From NCBI GenBank assembly GCA_028688145.1, contig JAQTYU010000010.1, forward strand, positions 1 through 64,000: a stretch of 64,000 nt of DNA. Direction: 5' to 3'. The position numbers and the translations under genes were made by a program. This stretch comes from Thiotrichaceae bacterium. Its GTDB lineage: Bacteria > Pseudomonadota > Gammaproteobacteria > Beggiatoales > Beggiatoaceae. The notes under the pieces are model-generated. The model ran no database searches, had not been told where the DNA came from, and was given only the letters and a program-made list of their open reading frames with translations. Shown piece after piece: positions 1 through 14,400 of this stretch (within the stretch, counting starts at the first letter, position 1; every line of letters starts with the position of its first letter).

Positions 1-2450
1 CCATTAAAACCAAAGTCAATGTCGGTACGGTTTTCGTTAGGGTTTAAATGCAGTGGGTTGCCACTGTTTGGAGTCGTGAGTGTAGTCACGCCTGCAGGCA
101 TGTCTACTTGCACTTGATAATCGCCCGCAGGCAGATTGTTGAAGTGGTAAACCCCATTCACGTCGGTGGTCGTGGTTTGGGTGGTATCGTCTGCTGTTCC
201 TAAAACGCCATCGTTGCCTGCACTCTTCAGAGTGACCACTACATTACCAAACAGGGGTTCACCGACTTGATACAAGCCGTCACCATTTTGGTCATTCCAA
301 ACCAAGTCACCGATGCTGCCTTGACCGGGATTGTTATAACCAAAATCAACATCTTGCTTATTTTGTCCCGCGCTTAAAGTTACCGTCGTGCTATTGCTGC
401 CGACCGATTGCAAGCCCGTGGTGGGCGTGACACCTGAGGGCAAATTATTCAGTTGAACTTGATACGTGCCAGCGGGCAAGCTGCTGAAATGATATTTCCC
501 ACTCGCATCGGTAGTGGTGTTATAAACGACATCGTCTGACGTGCCGAGTTTATTATCAGCCCCCGCCCAAGTCGCTTTCACCGCAACATTGGCAAGCCCT
601 GATTCGCTGGCATCTTGCAACCCGTCACTGTTGGAATCCAGCCAGACATAATCGCCAAGACTTGCCGTGCCTGCGGGTTTATAGCCAAAATCCAAAGTGA
701 GTAAACTTTGACCCGCCGCCAAACTCACAGGATTTGCGCTAGAAGGCGTGGTTAAACTCATATTTGCAGGCGGTGTGGTCACGGCAACTTGATAATTGCC
801 CGCTGCCAATCCTGCAAATTGATAGTGTCCTGTGTTATCTGTAATCGTGCTGTAAGTGACATCGTCCGCCGTGCCGAGCTGTTTATCCGCGCCCGCGCTG
901 GTCAACGTTAAAGTAATATTGCTTAAAGGCGTTTCACCCGCATCTTGAATGCCGTCGCCATTGCTATCGACCCAAACATAATCCCCAAGCAGCCCATTAT
1001 TAGGCGCGGGCGGTGGCAGGACAACACTTTCCCCAAAGCCAAAATCAAGGTCAGTACGCGTTTGTCCTGCATTCAAAACAAAAGTCGTGTTTAAACTGCC
1101 CACAGATTGCGAACCCGTGGTGGGCGTATATTGGCTAGGCACATTCATTAATACGACTTGATACGTGCCCGCACTCAATTGGCTGAAATTATATTTCCCT
1201 GCCGCATCAGTGACTGTGGTGAAAACTTTGTCGTCAGCCGTGCCTAATTTGCCATCGCTGCCCGCAAAGGTGGCTTGTACAGTTACGCCACTTAAACCGC
1301 TTTCAGTGGCATCTTGAATGCCATCTTTATTGGTATCAAACCACACATAATCGCCAAACGAGCCATTATTCGCGCTGTAACCAAAATCCACATCTTGCTT
1401 ACTTTGACCGACGGCAAGGCTAATCGTGGCACTGTTGCTACCCACGGATTGCGGCCCAGTGGTCGCAGTCACGCCCGCAGGCAAGCCATTTTCCAGCGTG
1501 ACTTGATAAGTACCCGCTGGCATATCGTTAAAATTATATTTGCCGTTTGCGTCAGTGTTGGAGAAATAGCCTTGGTCGTCCGCAGTGCCGATTTTGCCAT
1601 CCAAGCCCGCCCACAAAGCTTTCACGGTCACGCCGCTGAACCCTGTTTCATTGGCATCTTGAATGCCGTCACGATTCACATCATTCCACACATAATCCCC
1701 AAAACTTGAGATATTCGGAGCAAAACCAAAATCAACGGTATCAATCACTTGGTTCATTGCCAAGTTGACAGGATTATTGCTGCTCGGTGTGGTGAAAGTG
1801 GTGTTATTCGGCGGCGTGGTCACGGCAACTTGATAAGTGCCTGCCGCCAAACTGGTGAAATGATATTTCCCCGCCGTGTCAGTGGTGGTGGTTTGAACGG
1901 TGTCGTCCGCCGTGCCAAACGTGCCGTCTGCGCCCGCATTGGTCAAAGTCACCGTCATATTGGCTAACGGGGTTTCACTGGCATCTTGCACGCCGTCGGC
2001 ATTGGTATCCGTCCACACATAATCGCCAATGCTGCCTTGATGCGAGTCGATATAACCAAAATCGACATCGAGTTTATTTTGTCCGGGCGTTAAGCTGACG
2101 GTGGTGTTATTCGCGCCCACCGATTGCGTGCCAACGGTGGGGACAAAATTCGCAGGCAAGCCCGCGCCCACTGAAATTTGATATTTGCCCGCAAACATGT
2201 TGCTGAACAAATAATGTCCTGTGTTGTCGGTTTTCGTGGTTTGGGTTTGATTGTCTGCTGTCGTGGTGAAATCACCGTCAGGACCTGCCCATAAAGCTTG
2301 TACGCTGACACCTGCTAAACCGGGTTCGCCCGTGGCTTGCACGCCGTCATTGTTAAAATCATTCCACACATAATCGCCTAAACTGCCGACTTGGGTATCT
2401 AAGAAATCATTGCCACTGCTGGTTGCGCCCACGCCCACAGGCGTTGAAAT
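1..2450 (-). repeat. Tandem SdrD-B-like modules at the visible C-terminal end of the giant protein
   Basis: About seven consecutive modules of roughly 320-345 bp (about 110-115 residues) each begin with (L/F)GDYVWxDxNxDGxQDxxE and close with DFGY or DFGF. The module starts lie near 2384, 2040, 1700, 1360, 990, 665 and 315. The repeated Asp/Asn-rich loop is the Ca-binding-like element of the SdrD-B family. The last codons in the window (RTDIDFGFN) are the end of another such module, so the array continues beyond the left edge. Confidence 0.85.
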
Positions 2451-5400
2451 CACATTCAGCGTATTGCTGGTTTTGCCGTCGCGATCATTGGTTGCCACAA
2501 AGCCATTGGGAATGGTTTCCACCACCACATAATTGCCAGCAGGCAAGGTGGTGAAACTGTAATTCCCGCTTGCGTCGGTGGTGGTGCTACGAATCGGTGA
2601 ACCTGTGGGTTTGCCTGTGCCGTCGTTGGCAAATAGTTCAACGGTGACACCTGCCATGCCGTTGTCAGGATCGCTGAATACGCCGTTGGCATTGATGTCA
2701 TTGCGTACTTGCCCCGTGATGGTGCTGACAGGCAAGATTGCTGTGGCGGTGCTGGTGCTGACGAAATCATTTAAGCCGCCCACGCCGTTTTGTCCTGTGC
2801 GCTCGCCTGTGTCAGTTCCCGAAACGCCGCCCGCTGTGGCAACATCAGAACCCGTGGGATTCTTGGTGGTGTCAGCTTTGGGCGTGCCTGTGGTGCCGGG
2901 TAAACTGGTGTAAGTTAAATCAGCGGTATTGTTAAACGGCACACCAATCGAAGTGGAGGTTTTAACCAGCCCTTCCACTTGGAAGCTCAGTTTATTTGCC
3001 GCGCCCGTGGCTAATTTATCAATCCCAATCGAGAGTTTATCGTTGGTTAAATCTTCAGTAATGACCACACCCGCGCTGGTGCTGGGCAATTGAGTGACGT
3101 GTACCAAATCTAATTGGCTGACCAAGTTATCAATCGCGGCAATATCAAAGGCGGTGGTTTGCCCTGTGTTTTCAATGTCAATGCGATATTTGATGGGGTC
3201 GCCAGGATTAATCGGTGCAGTGGTCACGGTTTTAGTCACCACCACTTTCGGTTCAACCACGGCAACGCTGGTATTCGGCGAGCTACCAACTTTAGTTCCG
3301 CCCACAAATAAATCAAAATTGTTGGTTAAGGTGCTGGGTAAAACCGCGCCCGTGTTGTTATTCAAGCCTTGCACTTCGGTGGAATTCATCACTAAGGCAT
3401 TGAATTCAATCACTGCATATTCTTTATCGGCATCGCTGGCATTGTTGACCACATTGCCTAGTTTGAAGAATACGTCGGTGCCGTTAGCGTAAGTGTCATC
3501 TTCTGCCGTAGGGCTGGTTGAAACTGCGGTGTCAATCAGTTTAAAAGTCGGGGTGACATTCGGATCACTCCCCACCACGGCTAAACCTGCGCCTGTTAAG
3601 GTGCTCGAAGTGATGGAACCTGTGTTGGAAACAAAGGCAAGTGTGCTGGTGTCGTCATTTAAGAACAACAAACCTGCGGGCAATTTTTCTTGTAATTGAG
3701 TATTCGGGAACGTGCCTTCAGGAATTTCCACAATCAGGCGATAACGCACGATTTCGCCCACAGCCACATCGGTTGCAGCCCCCGTGCCTGGGGTGTGCGC
3801 TTCAGAAGTCGAAATAATTTGGCGGTCTAAAACGCTGGGTAATAAATGTTCGCCAAAGTTGTACTCTGTGCCCGCACTGTTTGATGGCAACACAATCACA
3901 CTTAATACGTCATTGCTCATCGTGCCGACGGTGCTGCTGGCGGCGGTGGCAAGATTAGTAATTGTTCCGAGGCTGTCTTTACCGTCGGTGAATTTCAGCG
4001 GTTGGGTTTCGGTGAGGGTGTAACCTGCGGCATCACTGGGGCGTAAATTATCAAATTTATACGTGCCATCAACGGCGGTGGTGGTGGTCAGGTTGACGGT
4101 ATTTCCTAAGTCATCTTTACCCGATAAGCTAATGGTGACGCTCTTAATCCCTGCTTCAGTGACGGTGTCAATTAAACCATCGTCGTTGGCATCGTTATAA
4201 ACTGTGCCTGTTAAGCTGGAAAGTAAGATTTCGCCAAAATTATAATTAACGGCGTTGTCGCCCCGAACCAGTTGAATACCTGTGAATTTTTCATTGACAC
4301 TATTGCTGCCCAGCGCACCCGTTGCGCCTGTGCCAAGCGTGTCTTTTCCGTCTTGATAACCCACAGGTTGGGTTTCTTCTAAAGTGTAGCCGTCAAGTGT
4401 GGCAAAGGGGTCATTAATGGCTAAATTGCTGGGCGGCAAGTTGGTGAAACTGTAACTGCCATCAGTAGCCGTGGTGGTGGTTGCAACCACCGTGCCCGCA
4501 CTGTCTTTTAGCGTGATCGTTGAACCCGCAATTGCAGGTTCGCCCGCATCTTTCACGCCGTCGTTATTGTCATCACGATAAGTAAAACCGCTCAATTTAG
4601 TTTGATACACTAAACCTGCATCGACGTTGAGATTGGCTTCACCGATGCCTAACACGATATTGTCGGTTTCGCCCGTGGCAGCATTGGTGACATCGCTGTC
4701 ATTGCTATTAGTGCCGCCGCCCGCTGTCACTTTGGCAGGACTAAATTCCATGCCCGAAGGCAAAGCAAATTTGGCTTGATAAGTTGACGGAGTCAGAATT
4801 TCAAAGAAGTAACTGCCTTCTACACCGTTAATACTATGCGTAGTTTGGGTGCGAACTTGTCCTGTAATGGTGTCGGTTAAAGTGACAGTGACACCATTCA
4901 AACCGGGTTCGCCTGCGTCTTGAATACCATCGGCATTTTTATCAAACCACACCACATCGCCTAAACGGGCGGCGGGATATTCTGCAAAATTGTCTTGTGC
5001 AGAAATGCTGTCTTTATCCAGCGGGAACACGACATGAATGGTGTCATTGATAATTTTGCCGCCCCCATCAACAGGCAAATCAGCGGTACTTGCACCCAAT
5101 GCACCATTGGCTTCTGCGCCCGCGACATCTTGACCATCCGCTAAATCTTTATTCGCAGCATCTTTTAAGGGCTGAGTTTCGGTGATGGTATAGCCGTTCG
5201 TGTCGCTGGGACGCAATAAATCAAATTTATAACTGCCATCAGCGGCGGTGGTGGTGGTTAAATTCACCGCATTGCCGAGATGATCTGTGCCCGTCAAGGT
5301 CAGCGTCACCCCAACCAAAGCTTCTTCGCCCACATCAAACAGGGCATTCCCATTGACATCTTTAAACACAAAGCCACTGGCTTGATTATTATGAATTACC

Positions 5401-8400
5401 AAGCTATCAGAGCCACTGACTTGCGGTTCATCGCGTTCCCCCGTCACCACATTAGGCAAGGTGGTCGTGTGCGGCACAGTTGCAGTATTCGTAATTGTCG
5501 AGTTTACAGCCACGGCGGTAGCATTTGTGCCGCCCATGGTTTTAATTTGGAAGTTGAAAGTTGCAGTTGCAGCTTTATCAATTTGACCACCGCTGTAGCT
5601 TAGCTTGCCCGTGGTGGTATCAAAGTTTGGCGTAAATCCTGTGGGATAATCTACGCCCGCAGTTCCAAAGTTAATCGTGGTTTTATCAAACTTGGTGGGG
5701 TCGAGAATATCTTCCACCACAACTTCGTAAGCATTGGAAGTGCCTGTGTTTTGTGCGGTCAGCGTAATGTGAACTAATTGATCAGCATCTGCTTTCGCTT
5801 CAGTAATTGCTTTGGTGAACACAATATTGGGTTCGACCACTTTCACATCGACGACGGGCGTGGTTTGCAGCGTGACGCTGTCGGTGGTCACGTCTAAAGT
5901 CGCGGTATTGCTTAAAGTATTTGCACTGGCAACAGGAACGCCTTTGTTTCCTACAACATCTAAAACCGTGGCAGTGACATTAATTAAGAACGTATTGTTC
6001 GTGAAATCACCGTCTTTAGTCGCTTTCACTGTGCCAAAGTCGAAAATAACGGGGTCGCCACTGCTTGCGCCGCCTGATTTGGTGGGATTTGGTACAGTGC
6101 CGTTGAAATCAGCCGTCAGTAAATTGGTGCTGCTGTAATCAGAACTTGCCGCTGCTGTGGTGACAATCGTATGACTCTTGTACTGCATTCCTGCGGGAAC
6201 AAGGTCTTTCACTTGCAAATTGCTGATGTCTACGCCTTCGGGCACGGTGACTTTTAGGGCATAAGTGACTTCTTCACCAATGGTCACTTCAGCGGGCGTG
6301 GTGGTGTTTAACGTAGAGTTTTCGCTAGTGTTGAACAGCGATTTCACAATATCCAACTTTAATACTTCGCCAAAGTTGTAATTAATTGCCGTACTGCCAC
6401 CGTCTAATTTCACAGCGGTGAAAACGTCATTCCCCAAGGTGCCTGCTGCGGTTGCGCCTGTGCCGAGTTTATCCGTTCCATCGTTAAAATCGGTGGGTTG
6501 GGTTTCGGTGATGGTGTAGCTTGCTGGCGGCAAAGCGGCAAATTTATACGCGCCCGTGTTGTCAGTAGTTGCTGTTTGGGTGACAGGAATAACTGTGCCT
6601 TCGCCGTTGGTATAAGAACCTGTCAGCGTGACCGTTGTGCCTTCAATCGGGGGTTCGCCTGAGTCTTTAGTCGCATTGTTATTTAAATCGTTGTACACAA
6701 AGCCGCTGATTTCAACGGGCTTGAGTTCACCGAAGTTGTAATTAATTGCAGTTTCCCCAGACTTGAGGACTACGCCCGTCACCACATCAACTTTAGTAGT
6801 GTTGTCAAAAGCGACTTTAGTGCCTACGGTATTTGCGCCCGTGCCGACAGCATCTTTTCCGTCGTAATAATCGACAGGGAAACCGCCTGCAATTAAAGGC
6901 TGCGCTTCGGTCACGCTATAAGTGCCGGGGGCTAAATCATCAAAACTATACAACCCGCCGCCTGCGGTGGTTTTATTAATTAAAACCGCATTGCCACGAT
7001 AATCTGTGCCTGCCAAAGTGACAGATACGTTGTCAATGCCTGCTTCGCCCGCATCAATTACACCGTCATTATCATTGTCTTCCCACACCTTGCCCGCCAA
7101 ACTGGTAGCTTTCAGCTCGCCAAAATTATTGGCTGAGGAAATGCTGTCTTTATCCAGCGGCAACACCACATGAATCGTATCGTTATCCACAGCGGGAATG
7201 TCAGCGGTACTATTGCCTAATGCGCCATTGGCTTCTGCGCCTGCGGTTTCCTTGCCGTCGTAATACTTGCTGGGGAAAGTGGGTTTATCGGGTTGGGTTT
7301 CAGTAATCGTGTAGCCGTTTGCATCGCTGGGGCGCAACAAATCAAATATATAACTGCCATCAGCCGCCGTGGTGGTGGTTAAACTCACCGCATTGCCTAA
7401 ATGATCCGTTCCCGTCAAAGTTAAGGAAACGTTTTGTAAAGGGTGGTCACCTGCAACAGTGCTGAAAACGGCATTATCATCAATATCTTCGTAAGCAAAA
7501 CCACTGATTTGATTGGTATGAATCACCAAACTATCAGAGCTGGTTTGTTGCGGTTCATCGCGTTCCCCCGTCACCACATTAGGCAAGGTGGTCGTGTGCG
7601 GAACAGTTGCCGTGTTGGTAATTGTGGAATTTACTGCCACTGCGGTCGCATTAGTACCACCCATCGTCTTGATTTGGAAATCGAAAGTTGCAGTTGCGCC
7701 CTTATCAATTTGACCACCGCTGTAGCTTAGTTTGCCCGTGGTGGTGTCAAAGTTCGGGGTAAATCCTGTGGGATAATCTGTACCCGCCACACCAAAGTTA
7801 ATCGTGGTTTTATCAAACTTGGTGGGGTCGAGAATATCTTCAACAACCACTTCGTAAGCGTTAGAAGTGCCCGTGTTTTGCGCGGTCAGAACGATATTTA
7901 CTAATTGGTCAGCATCGGCTTTGGCTTCAGTGATTGCTTTGGTGAACACAATATTGGGTTCGACCACTTTCACATCGACGACGGGCGTGGTTTGCAGCGT
8001 GACGCTGTCGGTGGTCACGTCTAAAGTCGCGGTATTGCTTAAAGTATTTGCACTGGCAACAGGAACGCCTTTGTTTCCTACAACATCTAAAACCGTGGCA
8101 GTGACATTGATTAAGAAGGTGTTATTTGTGAAATCGCCGTCTTTAGTCGCTTTCACTGTGCCAAAATCGAAAATTACAGGGTCACCACTGCTTGCGCCGC
8201 CTGATTTGGTGGGGCTTGGTACAGTGCCGTTGAAATCAGCCGTCAGTAAATTGGTGCTGCTGTAATCAGAACTTGCCGCCGTTGTGGTGACAAGCGTATG
8301 GCTCTTGTACTGCATTCCTGCGGGAACGAGGTCTTTCACTTGCAAATTGCTGATGTCTACGCCTTCGGGCACGGTGACTTTTAAGGCATAAGTGACTTCT

Positions 8401-11400
8401 TCACCGATGGTAACTTCTGCAGGCGCGTTTGAAGTGGAAGTTTCACTGGTGTTGAACAGCGATTTCACAATATCCAACTTTAACACTTCGCCAAAGTTGT
8501 AATTGCTTGCGACGCTGCCACCATCTAGTTTCACATTGGTGAAAACGTCATTCCCCAAAGTGCCTGCTGCGGTTGCGCCTGTGCCGAGTTTGTCTAAACC
8601 ATCATTGAAATCTATGGGTTGGGTTTCGGTGACGGTATAAGTCGCGGGCGGTAAGGCGGTGAATTTGTACGCGCCTGTAGTATCGGTAGTGACAGTTTGA
8701 GTGACAGGAACAACCGTGCCTTCACCATTGGTATAAGAACCCGTCAGCGTGACCGTTGTGCCTTCAATCGGGGGTTCGCCTGAGTCTTTAGTCGCATTGT
8801 TATTTAAATCGTTGTACACAAAGCCGCTGATTTCAACGGGCTTGAGTTCACCGAAGTTGTAATTAATTGCAGTTTCCCCAGACTTGAGGACAATATTATT
8901 AACCACGTCATCTTTAGTGGTGGTGTTAAAAGCGACTTTAGTGCCTGCGGTATTTGCGCCCGTGCCGACAGCATCTTTCCCGTCGTAATAATCTACGGTG
9001 AAACCGCCCGTAATCAAAGGCTGCGCTTCAGTCACGCTGTAAGTACCAGGGGCTAAATCATCAAAACTATACAACCCGCCGCCTGCGGTGGTTTTATTAA
9101 TTAAAACTGCGTTACCACGATAATCTGTGCCTGCCAAAGTGACGGAGACACCATCAATGCCTACTTCGCCCGCATCAATCACACCATCGTTATCATTATC
9201 TTCCCACACCTTGCCTGATAAGTTAGTGGCTTTCAGTTCACCAAAATTGTTGGCGGAGGAAATGCTGTCTTTCCCAGTGGGTAGTTTGACATTGATAATG
9301 TCATTGGTTGAAGCGGGTAATGAAGCCGTGCTATTGCCTAATACGCCATTGGTTTCTGCACCCGCCGTTTCTTTGCCGTCGTAATATTTGATAGGCGTAA
9401 CAGGCTGAGTTTCAGTAATGGTATAACCTGCTGCATCACTGGGGCGTAACAAAGTAAATTTATAACTACCATCAGCGAGGGTGGTGGTGGTTAAATTCAC
9501 TGCATTGCCTAAATGATCCGTGCCCGTCAATGCCAAGGTCACCCCTGCTAGAGGATGATCGCCCGCGACGGTGCTGAAAACTGCATTATCATCAATGTCT
9601 TCATACACAAAACCTGTGACTTGGTTGTCATGAATGGTGATGGTGTGCGGATCGTTTTTGGTTTCACTCTTGCCACCCGCGCCTGCATGACCATCCCACA
9701 CAATCGTGGCGGTGTTGGTGACGGTGGCTTTTGGCAAAGTCGGGTCTTTAATTTGGGCATCATATTTAATGCGAATATCTTGAACAGCGGTGGTGGAATA
9801 CTGATCGAGTTTAACCTCAATCGTGGTATCGCCTGCGGTATTGCCTTTGGTAATGACACCGCCCGCTGGGGTTGCGCTGAAAGTTGTGCCACCATCTAAA
9901 GACACTTGCACCGTGCCCACTTGCAAAATTAAATCTGAAGTCAGCGGATCGGTGACGATTAAATCAAACGCATCACCACGATCGGCGGTGACTGAGGAAT
10001 CATTACTGACTGCCACAGTGTAAGTCACGATGTCGCGAGCATCGGCTTTCACCGTGGGGCTGGTTTTGGTAATGATTAATTCAGGTTCAACTACCTTGAC
10101 GGTGGCAGTATTATTGGGATCGCTCAGTCCGTTTGCAGCCGTAGCATCGGCATCGTTGTCTAAGGATGTGCTTATCGCATTGCCTGCATCAACCGTGGCT
10201 TGATAGGTAATTTTGAAGGTTTTGCTGTCAACGGTGTTGGCATTGTCAATCACACTGGGATTAAGAATGCTGGTCGCAGTCAGGGTTAAATTTTGCCCTG
10301 CAATGCTGCTGTTAAAACCGCTAATGGTCATGCCGTTAGCATCAGAAACTTGGGCAGAACCTGCGACATACGTCATGCCAGCGGGCAGATGATCCACAAT
10401 ATTTAAACTGTTGGTTGTGCCTTCAAGTATTGTGACATCAAGTTCATAGGTGACCGTGTCGGCAATGGCAGCCTTAGCACTGACAGGATTGTTGACCAGT
10501 TTGGTGACGCTGAATGTGTTTGGCGTGGTGAATGGCGTAGTGGTGTTGGTGGTGTAATTATCTGCTCCACTATGTCCTGCATCACCATCACGTTCTTCAG
10601 TGATTACCCCATTTAAACTGGTCCAAGTGACGCTGGGCGCATTGTTCACTGTGGTGTTTGGGGTAATGCTATCAACCACTTTCCCTGTCACTTCAATCAC
10701 TAATTGCTGGCTGTTCGTGCCGTTGCTGTGCCAGAGTAAATCGATGTCGCCTGTGGTGGTTAAAGAATTTCCTGTGAGCGTTAATTCTGAAATGACGTTG
10801 CTGCTGGTTGCGCCGTCGCTCACGGTAGCACTGTTCAAGGTCACGCCACTGAGGGTGGCGGGAATCACATCACTTAAATTCAAATCAAAGGCACTGGAGG
10901 TACTCGTGCCTGTGTGTGAAATGGTGATTCGATAAGTAACGGTGTCGCCTGCATCAATCGCCGTCGTGGGGGTAATAATGCTTTGAACGATGTCGAGCTT
11001 GGGTTCAACCACAGTCACCGTGGTATTGTCGGTTAAAACCTGCGCCGTGCCTGTGCTTGGGTCGGAGGTGGCATTAGTTGTGGGAATTTGATAATCCAGC
11101 TCGCCCTGATTGGTTAACACTTTGCCGTTGGTGGTGGCGGTGTTATCGGTGACATAGGCAGTCACTTTGACCAAGAAACTGTTATTGGTGGTGTCATTGT
11201 CTGAATTGGTGGTGACTGTGCCGACGGGAATCAGAATTAAATCTTGTCCATCCATACCCGCAACCACATTCACCTGTCCGCCAGCAATCACTCCTGTACC
11301 GCTGAAATTCACCGTTTTAATGGGGGTTGTGCCAACGGAAGAACCTGAGGTGATAATTTCATAACTGGTTGGGGTCAAACCTGGGGGTAAATTGTCTTTT

Positions 11401-14400
11401 AACACCAGATTTTCGGTGACACCTTCAGGCAAGGTGACATGAATATAAAAATCTAAAGGCTCGCCGATTGTCCAAGTGGTTTTGGTTAAATCGAGTTTGT
11501 CGATGAGGGGCACGGCAATATCATGAGTCACGGTACTATCGATGAAATAATTATTCAGCGCAGTCGTAGTGGGGCTACCCGAACCATCACGTTCACCTGT
11601 GGCCGAACCTGCTGCGCCGGGGGTGACGCTGCCTGTGCCATTCGTGCCGGGTAGGCTGCTATAAACCCCATGTACCGTATTGGAAATCTGTTCACCCGCA
11701 GAAACTGTGCCGTTGACTTCGGTGGTGACGGTGACGGTAACGGTCTCTCCTACCCCAATTCTTGGAATGGTGTATTGCAGGTTTTGCCCTGTGGAGGTGT
11801 TCACACCCGTGGTCAAAGAGTCGGTAATCGTTTTGAGGGTTAAGTCATTGTCAATTAAATCAGTGAGCAAAACATCATAGGCGGGAGAAACGTTTGCGCC
11901 TGTTGCATTGGTGATGGTGAAGGTATAAGTCACCGTGTCTTTACCATCGGTGGGAGTCACTGGAGAGACGGTTTGCGTGATACTTAAAGAGGGTTCAACG
12001 ACTGTGAGTGACGCATTAATAGAGTCAGCCGAACCAATTGATGATGTAGGTGATGTAGGGGTTGGGGAGGGTAGAGTCGTCTGATCGTTATCAGTATCAT
12101 CAGCTGCAATAGCATTTTCCCCAGCACCTTTTACCCCGTCACGATTGCTATCTTGAATAGTGCTGATATATCCAGGTTTGCCATCGTTATTCGTATCCGC
12201 TAATACAGTGTAGACGTTGTTACGAGATGTACCCGTTACATTGGTATCCCCACCTGTTTTGGTATTGGTAACAACGACTTGAAACTCAATAATGACAAAC
12301 TCGTTATTAGCATCATTGTCTCCATTCGTGAAGTTGCCCAATTTAAAGAAAATATCATCGCCAGGCACATACGTATCGATATTGCTGGCTGAACTTTTTG
12401 ATACATTTGCATCAGGTAAAAAGGCTGTTGGAACTGTTGTGCGATCCCCTGTAACTTTTAAGCCTGCAAGTGCATTCAAGGCTGCGTCACTGCTGGAAAA
12501 TGTACTAGGATTATCCCCCACTACTGCGATTTTTGCCGAACCGTTTATGTACTGTAAACCAGCAGGTAAACGATCCTGAATTTGCAGATTCTTAACCGTG
12601 CCTTCATAAAGCGTAGTCACTAAACGATAAGTGACAATTTCACCGATAGCCACTTTTACGGGGGCTGGGGTGTTGGGGGTATCTGCTTCAGAGGTGGCAG
12701 CAAGGCTCTTATCAACCAAAGGAAGATAATTTTCACTGGTGACCGTGGTCGCAGTGGCAGCAGCCACATAATCATTTAATCCACCTACGCCATTTGTACC
12801 ATCCCGTTCCCCATCCGCACTGGCAGGCGTGCCCGCTGTCGAACCTGTGGCATTTCCTGTTGTGCCCGCGCCGGGTAAACTGCTGTAAGTCAAGCTGGCA
12901 TTGTTATAAATCACTTCGTTGGGAACAACGCTGGTCTTAATATCCGCTGTCAGGGTAATCGTGACGGTTTCGCCCACATTGACGCGGTCAAAGACCAGCA
13001 CTACTTGTTCATTACCATCTGTGGCATTGCTGTTTAAATCGCTGGGGGTGGTGCTGACTAAAGTTGCGCCGTCGGTTGTGGTGAAGCTTGAATTAGTGTA
13101 TTTGAGCTGCGAAAGCCCTGGCGTTTTGTCTAAAATATCAGTGACATTCACATCATAAGCAGGTGAGCTGCCTGTATTGGTGAAAGTCAACGTATAAGTA
13201 ATGGTATCTGTGCCATCAGGTTTGGGAACAATCGTGCTTTGGGTTAAACCTAAAGTTGTAATCACAGGTTCAACGACTTCTACCGTACTGACGTTTGATT
13301 TGGTGGTTAAATTGGTGTCGTTATTCACAAACACGGTAAAGGTATTGTCGCGCACCGTCGGCGTTGCTGTGCCAGTCGCATTATTATAAGCTTGGTTAGC
13401 GGTTTCATTCGTCACTAACACATTGAATTCGATAACAACGTATTCTTTACCCGAGTTTAAACCCGAGTTAGCAATATTCCCCAAGGTAAAATAAACATCA
13501 GTCGCCGTGTCTGTGGTGGTGATGCCTGTGGGCGCGGTGGCGACAATATTCGCTGAAGGAATCGCCACTGTCGGGGTATAAGCCGTAGTGACATTGGTGA
13601 CAATCGCAGTGCTTAAAGTCGCATCGGTCAGGGTGATATTGTTGGTTGCCGAGTCATTGATAAACGCAATTTTTGCCGTGCCATCGTTCAGGAATTTCAA
13701 GCCTGCGGGTAAATTTTCTTGAATCGACACATTGCTCAATGAACCTTCAGGCAAATAGGTGAGCAAGCGATAACGCACCACTTCGCCAATCGTGGCTTTT
13801 ACATTGCCAATATGATCGTTAGTTTCAGGATTGGAGGTTTCAACTGTAACCCCAGTTTGCAAACTGCTTTGATAACTGGCAACCCCTAAACTATCGATGT
13901 AAGTCAGTTCTTGGGTGGTGTCCAGTGCATCTAAAGTATTGGTATTGGTTGCGGTGTCATTCGTGCCCGCTTCCGAAGTTTTAATAATCACTTTTTCGGG
14001 TTTTAACGAAGTGATTTTGACCACGGCATCATCGCTAACGAGGTAATCATCAACTGCATCCCCGCCCCCTGTACGCTCTCTATCAACATCTTCTACAAAG
14101 CTGGAGCGATTCGTTTGCGTGCCGTCTAAACTTGTCCATGTCGCTTGGGCTGCATTCACCACCAGTTGTTTTGGGGTGACGTTATTATCCAAACGCCCCG
14201 TGATTGTAATAGTGATTTCGCGCCCTTGGGGCAAATCAAATGGGGTGGTGGTTTTGACAATGCCGCCATATTGATTTCCCGATTTCAACACGCTGTCTGT
14301 CAAAGTAAAGGGATTCGAGCCTAAGGTGAATGTCCCTGCACTGTCGGTGACCGCAGTAATACTCGCGCCATAGAAATAATCAATCGGCAAGGAGTCAGTC

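Noticed and set aside
1-2450. Regular repeats resembling a CRISPR-like or satellite array
   Set aside because: The period is about 320-345 bp, in frame and coding for SdrD-B modules. There are no short identical repeats with unique spacers.
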